The translations under genes were made by a program, and so were the position numbers. The notes beneath the pieces are model-generated. The model made no database searches, had not been told where the DNA came from, and worked only from the letters and a program-made list of their open reading frames with translations. DNA of 64,000 nucleotides from Sanderia malayensis (taxonomy: Eukaryota > Cnidaria > Scyphozoa > Semaeostomeae > Pelagiidae), in contig RQOL01000828.1 in NCBI GenBank assembly GCA_013076295.1, forward strand, positions 2,790,001 through 2,854,000. Reading direction: 5' to 3'. Shown here one piece after another: positions 1 to 24,764 of the stretch (position 1 is its first letter; each line of letters starts with the position of its first letter).

Positions 1-2818
1 CCTTAATTCATCTTTTGGTTTTTAGCTTCTGTTATGTTTCTACTCTGTTGTGTATATGTTATCCTACTAAGTACATGTTATTATACTATGCATATGCTAT
101 TATATTACGTATATGGTTCTGTTATGTTTCTAAAATGTTCACCTATATCACTTGATATTTTTGACACTAATATTTGTGGCAAAGGACACACAAATGGCTC
201 CTTACACTCATCCAGCGAGATGGCACTTATTTCCAATCTGTTTGGTCTCCTTCTCTTTCTTCGTCACGTCGCCCTAGCGTGTGCCTTACGTAATACTCTA
301 GAAAGGGAACGGCGCCTGCTATAGCAGGGTTTTTCCGTGGCGCTGTTCTAATAACAATTCGCAAACGCTTATCTTTTTATTAATTGTATGATTTATAGCA
401 TCTTTACGCTGTACTGAGCGCCGGAAACCCAACAGGACTTGAAGATTATTGTCGGTTGCTAAATGGCTTTCCTTTGAAAGAGCTTTCTGGTCTTTTTCTT
501 GCTGGGGGACGCTGCGAAGGAGCTTTGCGCCTGCGTTCTAACCCTGACCAAACTTCTGTGAACTGTAATTGTGCAACAGTCATCCAATGAGGTATATAAG
601 TATATTTTTTATATACCTCTTTGCAATCATCTCCCATGGCCCACGCGCATATTGGAACTGCGCAATGGTCTTGCGAAGGAGCGTGACGCATTAACCCAGT
701 GTAGCATGTGTTGCTTAATTGCCTTCATTTAATATCGTTCATCTCTTTATTCGTCAATACATAATCTGATTTACAGTTTATTATGAGACTTACTCCTTGA
801 TCTTGTCTTCAATTTCAAGCTGTTGTAATGAGCTGCAAACCTCTGCGGTGTCATTGAAAATTTATTGATTATCAGGAAACGATTACCAACGGCTCGTGAG
901 ATGTACGAGCCGCTAGTTGCCTTGTCTTGAAGCCGAGGCAACGCTTGTATTTCAGCATCAATCTTTGCATTTACTGGTCTGTTATTTTTGCTTTAAAAGT
1001 TACTTATGTTTCATTGCTATCTTATCTTGCGTGATGTGTACAACCCTGTGCCCCCATCTGACTGGCCCCCCTCTAGCCACTTTTACATACTACCTCCACT
1101 GTCGTTGGGGTGCTTCAACTTCGAGGGGGCTGCATGTTTGTGAACAGCAATGTGAGTGGAGTGTTTTTGCTATAAAAACTGAACTCTACAAATCTGATTT
1201 TCTCCGAATTTGTTGTAAATTTCTGTGCCATCCGAATAACACTCCTATGTACAGTCAACTCTGTCTAATTCGAACACCCTAGGGAAGCGTGAAAATGTTC
1301 GAATTACAAAAAGTTCGAATTATAGAGGTTTGTTTTACAAGTTGGTTCATTAGTGATCCTCGAAGGGACAGAGAATTCCGTTCGAATTAGATAGAGTTCG
1401 AATTACACGAGTTCGAACTATGCAGATTTAACTGTATGCAACTCCCCCCAGCCCAGTCTAGTATCACTGCGCCCGGCATTGACCCCTGCATTTTCGCTTC
1501 AATCGCATTCCTGTCTTCAACCTGTTTACCTTTATCATGTCTCTGACATTTCCGTTACCAATATTCACTTGTAAATATTGGCGACAGATTGAAATGAGTT
1601 TACAGTCACGCCTGCTCGTCTCTTGTTGTCGCTGATATTCAAGTTCAAATTGTTCTCTTCCATGCCCCGATTTTTGAGGGGGCCACCGTGTAGAGTCATC
1701 ATGTAACGATGATCTATCGTATTCTGGCTATCTTTATCTTAACCTTTATTTTACCAATCGGCGTCACAAGCCTGTGGGTTCGTGTCCCGACGTCCCGAAA
1801 GCTTCCGACCTGCAAATTTAAATTGCTTATAACATTTATAGCAGCTCTTTGAAGCTGTCACATTATTCTTTGCAAATGAAAACAATTAAATGAATCGAAG
1901 CCTTTGCACCCTGTGTGCTGTTCACGTGGACTAACTTGACACTTTGTTACGATGCAGACAAGAAGTAGTCCACGTTAAAAGTCTGCTAATAGGAATAGCA
2001 CACTGTCCCGCTGATGCTAATCAAGTGTTGCCACAAGTCTAGCTTGTGTCACAGTGAAACATGCTCTCACGTGATTAAAGTTGATTTAGTTGTGCATTTG
2101 ACGTTGGTGTTAGTAGAGTCGATGACGTTGTATGCCTGTCAAGTCGTTGGCTTCCGTTCCGTCGTTTGCTGGCTCGCATCGCACACCCTTGGAATTGAAT
2201 ACTGTCTTGACTTGCTTGGAGTTCAGTACGACAGATGTTCGGTGTGGTGTGCCTCTGACCTGTGTTGTGTTTTCTGTGATTAGTGTATGATCAGTGTTGT
2301 TGTTCTGTCTGTCGTGAACGATTGTGGTTGTGTGAGCTGCTGGCAGTATAAGAGACCTCAGCTGGAAGGAGACTCTGTCATATCAAGGAAGTGATGCAGA
2401 CGAAGATAGGAAAGGAAACTCGCCAGAGATTGTAACTAGTATATAAACATTGCTCATCTGTTGCATGCAGAAGAGAAGAGAGAGAGACTAGAGAGAGAGT
2501 TCCATAAAGAAGCCCAAGCAGTGAAATAGATCGCGTCACATTCGCCGAGAAATTTCTGCATCAACAAAGGTATTGCGTTTGGTTGGTATAATAAAGGCAA
2601 GTTGGTCAGACGTTGTGAAAGCTTTAGGCATTACTTGGAATGCCAACAATCCAAGCGAAGCTGTTTCGCTTAAGTTGATGATTTAAGGAGATTTCTGCAC
2701 AACAAAGACGACATTTTTATTTCGTTCAACAAGAACGAAAGAAGGCAAAGAAGTTGCAACGACATCAACTGTTTTGCAGCGTCCCATTTGTGTGAGGTAA
2801 AGTGTGTCGTTTGCTGAA
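1..2818. other. Upstream intergenic region of the homeobox gene
   Basis: No convincing coding exon is visible. Short open frames on both strands show no family similarity and no paired splice sites. The region holds one TA-flanked inverted-repeat element (listed separately) and an 18-bp word, TTGCGAAGGAGCGTGACG at 671-688, that recurs at 47015-47032. The last few hundred bases before 2819 probably contain the promoter and 5' UTR of the homeobox gene, but I see no TATA box or initiator strong enough to place the start site. Confidence 0.5.
1252..1434. mobile_element. MITE, family A copy 1 (pogo/Tigger-like ends)
   Basis: This 183-bp non-coding element is flanked by TA dinucleotides (1250-1251 and 1435-1436). 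Its ends are imperfect inverted repeats starting CAGTCAACTCTG and, on the other strand, CAGTTAAATCTG, both running on to GTTCGAAC. CAGT termini with a TA target duplication are typical of pogo/Tigger-type Tc1-mariner elements. The interior is rich in TTCGAATT words. A second copy of about 170 bp lies at 17554-17723 in a PKN intron. Confidence 0.8.
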
Positions 2819-5448
2819 ATGGCTGGCTCGAAGAGCGCAGTGCCCGGTCGCTACAAATCGTTCTTCATCAAGGATATCATTGGTGAGGATGAAGAAGATC
2901 AGAGGAAACCAACTGCCAATGAAGATTCTGAAGCTCACAATAACAATCATGGTGAGTTTCCATTTTTCCATTTTCATTGAATATTTTGTCAAATGTCCCG
3001 AGCTTTTCCAAGTAGCACTCACTGACAAGTGCACACACGAAGCAGAGCTATTTACTACTATAGTTCTTTGCAACTTAAGCTCTTAAAATCGTTTATAATT
3101 TCTTTTATTACCAAGTTTTCAGACATGAAAGAGGGGAATCATTGATGATAATATTTATCGGACGACCATCATTTCCTTTAATTAATCCCGAATATATACG
3201 TATTTAATTAACAATACAGTGGAATCCCGCTATAACGAACTCTGTAGGGACCGAGAAAATAGTTCGCAATAGCGGGAGTTCGTTATACAGAAGGGACATT
3301 TTCTTATGAAGAACTACTTCCCAGAATCCAAGGGACCGGAGTTTTAGTTCGTAATAGCGGGAAGTTCGTTATAAACGGGGTTCGTTATAGCGGGATTCCA
3401 CTGTATATGCTGTATTTATCTTCCACTTTACCGACGAGATTGCCTCAGGTTTACTTTCAAGAGAAACCTTTGTTGATTTGTTTACTTGCGACCTTGAGCA
3501 ATGATGTAAACCTGTCCATAATCATGCAAGGTCAATTAGTCAAGTGCAGCACTCAATGATCAATTTGTTTTTTCAACGGAGACAGGTTTTTGAGTTAAGA
3601 ATATTTATTTACGTCCAACCGAAGTTAATGTTAACTTGACCAAGTGGAATGTTTGTTCCATTCATGTATGTTTCGTCTGTTTTTTTGGTTGTTTTAGAAG
3701 GCAGAATGGAAAGCAAAGTCTCCATGCTCAATTTGATTTTCGAGATAAAACTGTGTTTGTTTCTTTCAACACACCCATATCTACTACCTTGATTTGAAAT
3801 GCAGATCTTCTACCTCGTTGGCTTCTAATAGTTTTCAAGAATATTTGAAACCCATTTCTAACTGAGCTTTGATTTGTTCCAGCTTAAAAACAGAATTATT
3901 TCAATGTTTTTTTAGTTCATGAAGTTCTACCCTGGTTACAAATATATACAGGAGCGCGTTGACAAATTTTTTCCTTTGTGAAGAAGTGCCAATTTTCGCA
4001 AATATACGGCATCTTCAGTTGTATCAAGTTGATCTGGCGCAAATCTATTATTTAATGAAGATATTATTATTTCCAACCGCAAACATGACCATGGGAGAAA
4101 TCACAAGAGGATATCAGCCAAGCTGTAGGCGATCTAACGATCGCCCGTCAGGTTCCTTTGCGTGGCATATTCAAAATGATGTTATAAGCGGGTGAATTGA
4201 AGCGATCCTGCGCCATGTTAAAACGCATTTCCGTTCTCGTTTATCTGCACTTTTGTGTGAGAAAAAATACATCAAAAAGCAATTCATCACACATATTTAA
4301 GAGTTCGATGGCTCTAAATAGCTCCAGGAAAGCATCGAGTCAATAACTCAGTGGTCTTGTAGCTCTGGCTGGGTGCACACCCATGTAGTCATCTCCGTGT
4401 GTATTTCTTTGGAATTTATAGCTACGGAAAACATATTTTAAGCAGTATTTTAGAGGTTCTCTCAGTGTCAGAATCCCCCTCAAAAAATTCCCCGAGTATC
4501 ACCCAAAGGATTGTTTGAAGCGATGCTTAATTGGATGTTTTGTTGTGACCATTTTAATTTGCATTGCTACTCTCACAGTGGGTTTAAAAGGCAGCCTGCT
4601 GATAATCGATTAAAATAAAAGCTGGTTTCATTCCTTATTAGACATTTTAACAGCTTTAACGGTTCTTTCACGTTGTTAACAAGTTGTCGCACTGTTGAAC
4701 CTCTAAATTTGCAATTTCTTTCTGCACGATATACATAATCTCGTTATGATGTTGAGGCAGGGCGCTGAGCTAATCGTTGCGGGTTTATTGTTTTGCAGAA
4801 GACAAGCTGATGACAAGGAGGTCCGGGACCGAAAATGAACAAAAAGCATCACCAGAGTTCATGTTGTCAAGACAGACTAGTGAAGATTCCAAGTCCGAAG
4901 ATTTCGATATCACGAGTAGCGAAAGCGAGGCTATGCATAGTGAAAGCGAGACTGCACACAGCGAGAATGGAGAACAAGGCGGGAGGATTTCTGACAATGA
5001 TGACGATGATGATGGTATAGATGAGAAATCTGGCTCAGAGCCAAAACGAAAATATCCCCGCGAAAGAACGACTTTCACAGCTTCCCAGCTGAAATTTCTG
5101 GAAGAACTTTTCCGAGTGAAGAAGTATCTGGCCTTGCTTGAACGAAGCAAAGTAGCAACACATCTTGAACTTAGCGAAAAACAAGTGAAAACATGGTTTC
5201 AAAACAGACGCACGAAATATCGACGACAAAAACAAGGACTCAGTTCAGCATTGATGGCCCATAGTGCATTGCTTCACCCGATGTACACCAGTGCGAGGCC
5301 AGCTGTATGGAAAGCTCCCGCCTCGGTATCGTGTTATGCAAATGAGCCATGCGTGCAGTCATATCAGAGTAAGCCGAAGGCAAACGAGACAATGGAGTAT
5401 GGGCTGCATTACCCTGGTTTATGTTATCAAAGATTCAATGTTGGGTGA
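2819..5448 (+). CDS. NK-like (ANTP-class) homeodomain transcription factor
   Basis: Two exons, 2819-2951 and 4799-5448, join in phase 1 to give 260 aa. The donor is GTGAGT at 2952 and the acceptor TTTTGCAG ends at 4798. The start ATG at 2819 is chosen because exon 1 then encodes SFFIKDIIG at residues 14-22, an eh1-like Groucho-binding motif common in BarH, Bsx and other NK-type factors. An acidic Ser/Glu/Asp linker follows. The homeodomain covers about residues 130-189, with Arg5 and helix 3 reading KTWFQNRRTKYRRQ (Trp48, Phe49, Gln50, Asn51, Arg53). The protein should be a nuclear DNA-binding factor, probably a repressor through the eh1 motif. Assignment within the NK/Bar/Vent-like group is uncertain, so no symbol is given. 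A MITE lies in the single intron. Confidence 0.88.
3217..3403. mobile_element. MITE, family B, with perfect terminal inverted repeats
   Basis: A 187-bp element in the homeobox gene intron. It is bounded by TA at 3215-3216 and 3404-3405. The first 24 and last 24 bases are exact reverse complements, beginning CAGTGGAATCCCGC and containing TATAACGAAC. The interior repeats the words GTTCGT and ATAGCGGG. There is no coding capacity. Such ends are typical of non-autonomous pogo/Tigger-type DNA transposons; perfect arms suggest recent mobility. Confidence 0.9.
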
Positions 5449-7511
5449 TGAAGAGAAGAATGTAATGAAGCGATTTGATTGGTGGAATATGATGGTTGTA
5501 TCACGTGATGCAATGAATGCATTTATCTATCATCAACAGCCGCTGGTCACTTGATTCGCTATCGTAAGAGCAGCCTGTATGACAATGCAAAGTCATTCAA
5601 CCCTTGGTTTTTGCCAGGAAGAAACCATGTAAGAACTTTTTGACAATATTAATTAACTGTTCGATGGATAGAATTGAACAAACGGTTAACAAATCAACCG
5701 AGAGTGAAGGAAATCAATATTTCATCCTCAGAAATTGATATATCAAGGTTAAATAGAGCATATCAGTTGGTGCCAAGTGGCAATTTCGAATCTCATTTGG
5801 GGTTGCATGGCGGGGAACACCTCAAATTGAATATTAGGTGTTCTGCGGAACACCACACTAATCGTATCATAAAACAATTTAATGACATCAATATTGGATT
5901 AGCCTCGACTATGCGTATTTACTCTAAGGGGCCTATCAAATGAGCCTGGTTTATCGAGACTTTTTACCGAGCGAGATTCCAGTTGAATTCGCTGAGTCTC
6001 TCCCATGTGATAGTTTGACTAGTGTTTGTAGTACGCATGCGTTTGTTCCAATAGTGCACCTACAGGCACAGTGCGAGAGTGGAAATGTAAAATGGCTGAA
6101 AAAACGTCTAATTCCAGAAAATTGTTCCAGGCCCCAAATGAGATGCTGGACAACTCAATGAAATGTATAATTAATCTTTGCATCAAGTGTTGTGGGGATG
6201 CGAAGGGGAAAACAATATTGCATCATGTTTGCTTGTGATAGTCTTAAGCCCCTCAGACCGGCTCGTAAAAATTTCATGTGATAACGAGCTGAGCTTGCCT
6301 AGTCTGCCAAACCATCCTCGTGTGCAGGGAAATAAGATACAAGTATGATGCAGTTCCTCGGTCAGACCATAGGGAAGAAAAGTGAGCTGGTCTTTTGCAT
6401 TGAAGATGCAAGCTATGAGGTCAAAAGGTGAAAGCTACAAGAGGTGGAAGCTACAAGAGGTGGGAGCTACAAGAGGTCGAGTTCTGCGCGTGAGGTTTAC
6501 CTGAATCGAAAGTATCGATTTTTAATTGCAGGTCAGGTCATGTTGTTTGAAGGAACTGCCAAGCTCGTTAAAGGCTGATCTTAAGCTTGATTTACTCAAC
6601 TTTAAAACTGCTATGAAAGGATAAGTTCACAAACCACAGCCCTATTTCGTATGTCATCTTCATGTACCGAAATATTGTGCGGTGACAAATATTAAAAGAC
6701 TTATAAACTAATTTTTATCTCCATTAACGTCGAATTACGACAGTTCATTATCTCCAATGTCCTAGTTTTATCATTCTACTCGCATTACTTGTTTCAACTT
6801 ACAGCTAGTCTGCTTGTGGGGGGACTGGGCCACAGGGACGTGACTGACATGCGCAGTTCTGATTCTTTGGGTCGTATTGGCTTTGCTGTTGAACAATGAA
6901 TGCAGGTTATAATAAATCTTCCCAACAATTCAATGGTTTTCCCCGTCACCACAGCCGATTAAATGATAATGATTGCTCATCATCTGAGAAGAGATGCTAA
7001 GTTCACAATGCCCTATGCAAAACACAATACCATTTCTGCTTAAAGACCCAATTTCATGCATTGTGATTGCTCCTTCACCCGACTGTACTGACAAAAAAGG
7101 TATCCCGGGTAATTGCGGTTTACAGAAACCGCTCTTTGTGTATTTTCACTGCTTCGCTGATTCGCTTTTAATCAACCCAGTTTGATTTAAGTGAACCACC
7201 AGTTATCACGCGACCAATCTAGAACGCCATTATTTTCAGTATGGAAACTTGAATTGTTGACACAACAGCCTGAGTACATATGATGTCTGAAACTAGCGTG
7301 ATATATACAATAACAGCTTTGCAAATACACACTGTTTATCAATAAAGGGTTGTTTCAAGTTACCAGGCAAATAGTATGGATATATTAATCATACACAGTG
7401 AGTTTTATCGCTGTACTGTATTGCTTATAGCTGCTGCGAAGTTCACTTCCTCTATCTGGAAAAAACATCAAATCAAAGTCTGAAAGTCTAAAAACAAACA
7501 CATTTGTCAGC
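5449..7511. other. Intergenic region, homeobox gene to PKN
   Basis: About 2 kb without a supportable exon. It must contain the 3' UTR of the homeobox gene; AATAAA occurs at 6911-6916 and an ATTAAA near 6690, but neither can be tied to a cleavage site. A palindrome ACGCATGCGT lies at 6033-6042. The frames at 5674-5943 and 5940-6161 resemble no family I know and are flanked by no clear splice signals. Confidence 0.5.
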
Positions 7512-20514
<13,003 letters not shown>

Positions 20515-22725
20515 TACTTCATTTCATATATATATACGCATGGATATATATTTCCATATCATATTGGCATTGGTCAATTGAATATTGCTACTGCGTGACC
20601 CCCCTGTTCAGCGAAGATCATCGTGTTATCAAAGCACCAAAATGCGGTCTCACAATGGCCCTTTGCACGGGGGTCCTATCATTCGTGGACATACCTTCAG
20701 CTTTGAACAGAAAACTGATCAGCTTTTTTTATACTTAGATGTATTCAGAATTCTCTGGACAACTATTCAATGTATTATTAGGTTTTTTGATTTCGATATT
20801 TTTGACCCTTTAATGATGTTTATTCACACGCTAATTGCAACAGTTGCAATTTATTCATCCACTCAACAATTCAACAATGTCTTATGTAAGCTACTTGATT
20901 CCGTCTTTAGCTTGATTTTTATTCTAAGCTCTGTCTGTGGTCTGAGGTGGTTGATGTTAAGATCTCTTAATCCACAAGATGGCTGGGATATATATACCTG
21001 GTAAATTTTCTTTTAGCCAAAGGGACAACCCTTCTTACTTAGTTTAAGCGTTTCTCTAGAGTACCAAAATTTTTCTGGGGCGCCTTTAGTGTACAGATAA
21101 CTCGAATGTTTTCTTCTAATAGTTTCAATTCGGAGTTATTGATTTTATGATGGCATTATCTTAGATAGTGTATAATGGTTTTTCTGCTATTATATATATA
21201 TACTATATATATATATAATAATTATTAAAATATATGTATTCAATGTTTTTTACTGCTTACCAATCCAATAGTTAGTTAGCTAAAGGTTTGAAAGAACATT
21301 TTTCAAAATAGTATAGGGGCATGCCTGTCTGCTTTCTGGGTATTGTACAAAGTTCAATCATATTTCACAATTTTTAGTCAACCTGATCTTGTGATGTCTG
21401 GCGAAAATATTTTATATTGTTCGTGACGTCATTGATTTTGCAAGGATCACGAGTCTCAAATTTCTTCATCGCCATCACGTGATTATTTTACTTCACGCAG
21501 CGCTGCGCTTGTAGTTCTCGGTCGTCGGGAGGAGGAGTGGCTGTCCATTGAATTTATGTCGTTGTCGTGATACAAATGTTATCTCAGCTAATTGAAGGAA
21601 ATTAAATACAAGATTGCCAAGAAAGAATGCCTACGGCATTAATCAGGTATGTTTTGGAGATTTCTCTTGTTTGATAGTTTTTTAATGTATCATGTTGCCA
21701 TTTTCTTATGATATTTAGTTGCCTGCTTAGGCCCGCCCGGCCATGAAGTGTACACTTTGAAACAATTGAAACAATCTCGTCCACTTGCTGATTTTGTCGA
21801 TATTTAAGCTCTAAGTTCAAGATTTAAGCTTTCTTACATTTTGACTGGGTTTTTGTATAAGACACAGTCGTAGTTTTGTAAACATTAGTTGCTTAAATAT
21901 TTGAAGCAAGAGTTTAAGCTTTATCCCTCTCCATTCACCTTCAAAATATGCGAAGTCCACCGCCCCAGTTCACAGTTTCTGAATGTGCTATTATTGTTGT
22001 GATTCTTATTTTGTTATTTATACAAGGCAAAGCAATTAGCGATCAATTAAAATAATCGAAAATCTAAAGCATTCTTTCTCATTTTCAGCGATAAAATTCC
22101 AAACGTATTGAAACACCGCCCTGCAAATTTTTTGTTTACAAATTCATATCTACGTCTCTTGAATTTTTAAATTTGTTTCCATTTTGCATTATTGCTGCAC
22201 AAATTTCCATATCGCGCACGTTATTATCAAAAGCATTATTATTAATATTTCAGTAATTTATGATATTTGTGATCGTTTTCAAATTGCCAATCAGATTGAA
22301 TAAAGCAAGGTTTATTTTGTAAGCATGCAATTCTTGAATAGGTTGGATGCAAAACGCAACTATTTGTTCGCCAATATCTTTGCATATTAATTCGGTTTCT
22401 TGTTTCTTGATAATATCTATTCAACTGAGAATGTCAACTGGGGGCTTCTTAAGTCTGAGACAATAAATATTTAATCTCTGGTCAATACCTGTTTTTTCGT
22501 GACTTATTAAAATTGAAGCATTCAAGTTTTTAAGCAGTTTTTGTTTGAAGAAAATGAAGGAATTTGGAGAATGAAAGATTTGTGGGAAACATTGTTTTTG
22601 AAGAATGGAGGATTTACTCATGGTTTCTGTTTCTCCCAAATTAAATTGCTGAAGAACTGAGGTAAATTCATTGAAAATAATTTTTCCACAATAGCTAACA
22701 TTTTTTTGTTTCTATCCCAGATAAG
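20515..22725. other. Intergenic region, PKN to CAAX-box gene
   Basis: The PKN 3' UTR begins here. An AT dinucleotide tract lies at about 21190-21229. A possible 5' UTR exon of the next gene ends at about 21648, where AATCAG is followed by GTATGT; its matching acceptor CTATCCCAG ends at about 22720, just before ATG 22726. If so spliced, a short upstream frame starting near 21627 would stop immediately after the junction. The 139-codon frame at 20585-21004 resembles nothing known and most likely lies in 3' UTR sequence. Confidence 0.4.
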
Positions 22726-23925
22726 ATGCAAGTTTTAGAAACTATTCAAGAATATGCACCAATCAAACAAGGCATTGTCCTTGTCAGCTCATTATTTGCA
22801 AGATATCATTCCCCAAAGGAAACTTCAAACCCTGTTCATGAAACAAAATCGGAGAATTCCACGGAAGATCAAAATCGTGATAGCAATACAATAAAAGAAT
22901 CTTTTGAACTCCAGGGTCAAAATGAAACTAATGCAGATCAACCTGAGAATGAGGCGGAGGCTGAAACCGAGGCTGAAACTCAATTTTTGTCGCGCGAATT
23001 GAAAGAAGACTGCACATCACGTCACAACGAGGTGTTAAATGCGAACCCAGAAGCCCAGACTTCGCACCCCCTTTCCCAAACCCATCTCGATTATTGCCCC
23101 TGTAATTTTACGAGCAATTCGTCAAGTAAACCGCTGCGATATTCAGGAACAGCTGTCCTCAATGAGAATGAATGTACATGCGATAACAATGAATCCAAGA
23201 CTTTAAGAAATAGATATCTTGGTAATGGCAACTTGAAAGAAGACAGTGACTCGGTTGCAGGTTCGGATAAGGACTCAAAAGTGTCACGGAGACGAAGATT
23301 TCGGATTTTTCACGAGCATGATGGTTTTCGTTTCACTTCTCGCAGCTTCAGGCCTTCAATTTTCAATAAACGAAGAAAACGAACGAAAAAACGTGGACAT
23401 ACCTTCATCGACTGTGCGCAAAGTAGTAACAGGTGTGAATGTGCGACAGGCAGTGGAGATATGTGTTTGGTTCACGCGAAAAGCCACAGCGAATCGGATA
23501 TAAACAATAGGCCGCTTTGTAAGCTCAATGACGAATACTTCGCCGATGCTTCGGACGTTTCTCTCAAGTCGGCTTCATTAGCAGATGATGATTGCTGTAG
23601 TGATTATGTTGATATTGATTTGTATCATGTTAGAAACTCCTTAATAGACTCTACAAGTGTTAGTGCTTCGGAGAAAAGTTTTGATTTATCGAGTTGTTGG
23701 TCGGAGATATTTTCTGCCGAAACTTACTCGTCGACCGAGCTGAGTTTTGCCGACGAGTGTCGGGAAAGCGATATCGCCGACTCGGCTTCCGATTTCAGTC
23801 ACGACAGTCGATCGCATTTTCAACATCCGAGATTAAGTCGACGAAAGAAAAATATACATCTTCTCGGGCATAATGTCAACGAATCATTTATGGAAAACGA
23901 ATGCTGTCATTGTATTCTCATGTAG
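22726..23925 (+). CDS. Orphan protein with a C-terminal CAAX box
   Basis: A single 1200-bp exon encodes 399 aa; I recognise no family. An acceptor-like TCTATCCCAG precedes the ATG, so a 5' UTR exon is likely. The first 27 residues are moderately hydrophobic but are not a clear signal peptide. Residues about 30-100 are acidic and Glu/Asn/Ser-rich. A very basic stretch follows at about 185-223 (SRRRRFRIFHEHD and KRRKRTKKRG), which could be a nuclear signal or a membrane-binding patch, and then another acidic Ser/Asp-rich region. The last seven residues are CCHCILM: CILM is a CAAX box with Met, predicted farnesylated, and upstream Cys residues could be palmitoylated. A peripheral membrane adaptor is a reasonable inference; the function is unknown. 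Confidence 0.75.
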   Translation: MQVLETIQEYAPIKQGIVLVSSLFARYHSPKETSNPVHETKSENSTEDQNRDSNTIKESFELQGQNETNADQPENEAEAETEAETQFLSRELKEDCTSRHNEVLNANPEAQTSHPLSQTHLDYCPCNFTSNSSSKPLRYSGTAVLNENECTCDNNESKTLRNRYLGNGNLKEDSDSVAGSDKDSKVSRRRRFRIFHEHDGFRFTSRSFRPSIFNKRRKRTKKRGHTFIDCAQSSNRCECATGSGDMCLVHAKSHSESDINNRPLCKLNDEYFADASDVSLKSASLADDDCCSDYVDIDLYHVRNSLIDSTSVSASEKSFDLSSCWSEIFSAETYSSTELSFADECRESDIADSASDFSHDSRSHFQHPRLSRRKKNIHLLGHNVNESFMENECCHCILM

Positions 23926-24764
23926 ATTTTTATGATATATATTCAATAAATCGAGTTATCTTTATTTCATATTTTATCCTCATTATATTTCATCTCATTC
24001 TGAAATTCCATTTCGGAACCCAAGGAATAATAAAATTATTTCATTATTTTCTGAATATATCTACAAATCAATTTTCGACAAATTAAAATGATCACACTAA
24101 ATTTTATATATGTTTTTATTAGAAATTAATTATGAAATATTTTATATACAGAGTGAGCTAATTTTTTAGTATGACTAAACTAAAATTACGCATTTATCTT
24201 TTTTCCATATATACAAGCTATTTATAGCTAGCTAATACTAACTTTGTAGTTTTATTTGCTAATGTATTTTAGATTCGTTAAATCTTATATGCTACTATAT
24301 TAGTCTATTTTTGTTTGCCCCAAAATCATATAGATTCTTTATATTCTGTTTTATTTATTTTATTATTTTATTCTGTTTACTTGCGTGTGAGTTGATTCAT
24401 CAATGGAATCAAATTTATTTTAGAGGCAACTGATTGGTTGCTTCATGGACGGAACGCAATTCTATTGGTTGGTTTCAAAGCGAGGCTCATTTTGAATTTA
24501 CCGTTTCAATAACATGCGTGCGTTTAGCAGCCAACATAACACGCCTCCAACAGATTTCGTGAACGAAGTTGAGATATATTTATGATTTTAAGTATAAAAT
24601 ATATGTTTTTGATAAATCTGCATAATTAGAAAGGTATCTTCAAAGCTTATGAGGCTTTGGATATTTTCGAAGGAGCTTGAGACTGCAGAAAGGAAGCAAC
24701 TAAGCATTTATTTGAGGTGTTACTTTGTCGAGGCCACCTGGCCTAACTTGTCAAGACTAACGGC
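23926..24764. other. AT-rich intergenic region, CAAX-box gene to ASPM
   Basis: A polyadenylation signal lies 20 bases after the upstream stop. The remainder is very AT-rich and has no exon-like content; the ASPM promoter and 5' UTR must lie in roughly its last 400 bases. No core promoter motif is clear. Confidence 0.5.
23945..23950 (+). terminator. Polyadenylation signal of the CAAX-box gene
   Basis: AATAAA starts 20 bases after the TAG at 23923-23925. The next few hundred bases are AT-rich and non-coding, so a very short 3' UTR is plausible. Confidence 0.55.

Noticed and set aside
1770..1800. TGGGTTCGTGTCCC, reminiscent of a tRNA T-arm
   Set aside because: No matching acceptor stem, D-arm or anticodon arm upstream.
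5674..6161. Two ORFs after the homeobox gene
   Set aside because: No domain or splice support; most likely 3' UTR or intergenic.
20585..21004. 139-codon ORF after PKN with a hydrophobic C-terminal half
   Set aside because: No recognisable similarity, weak start context, and it lies where the PKN 3' UTR is expected.
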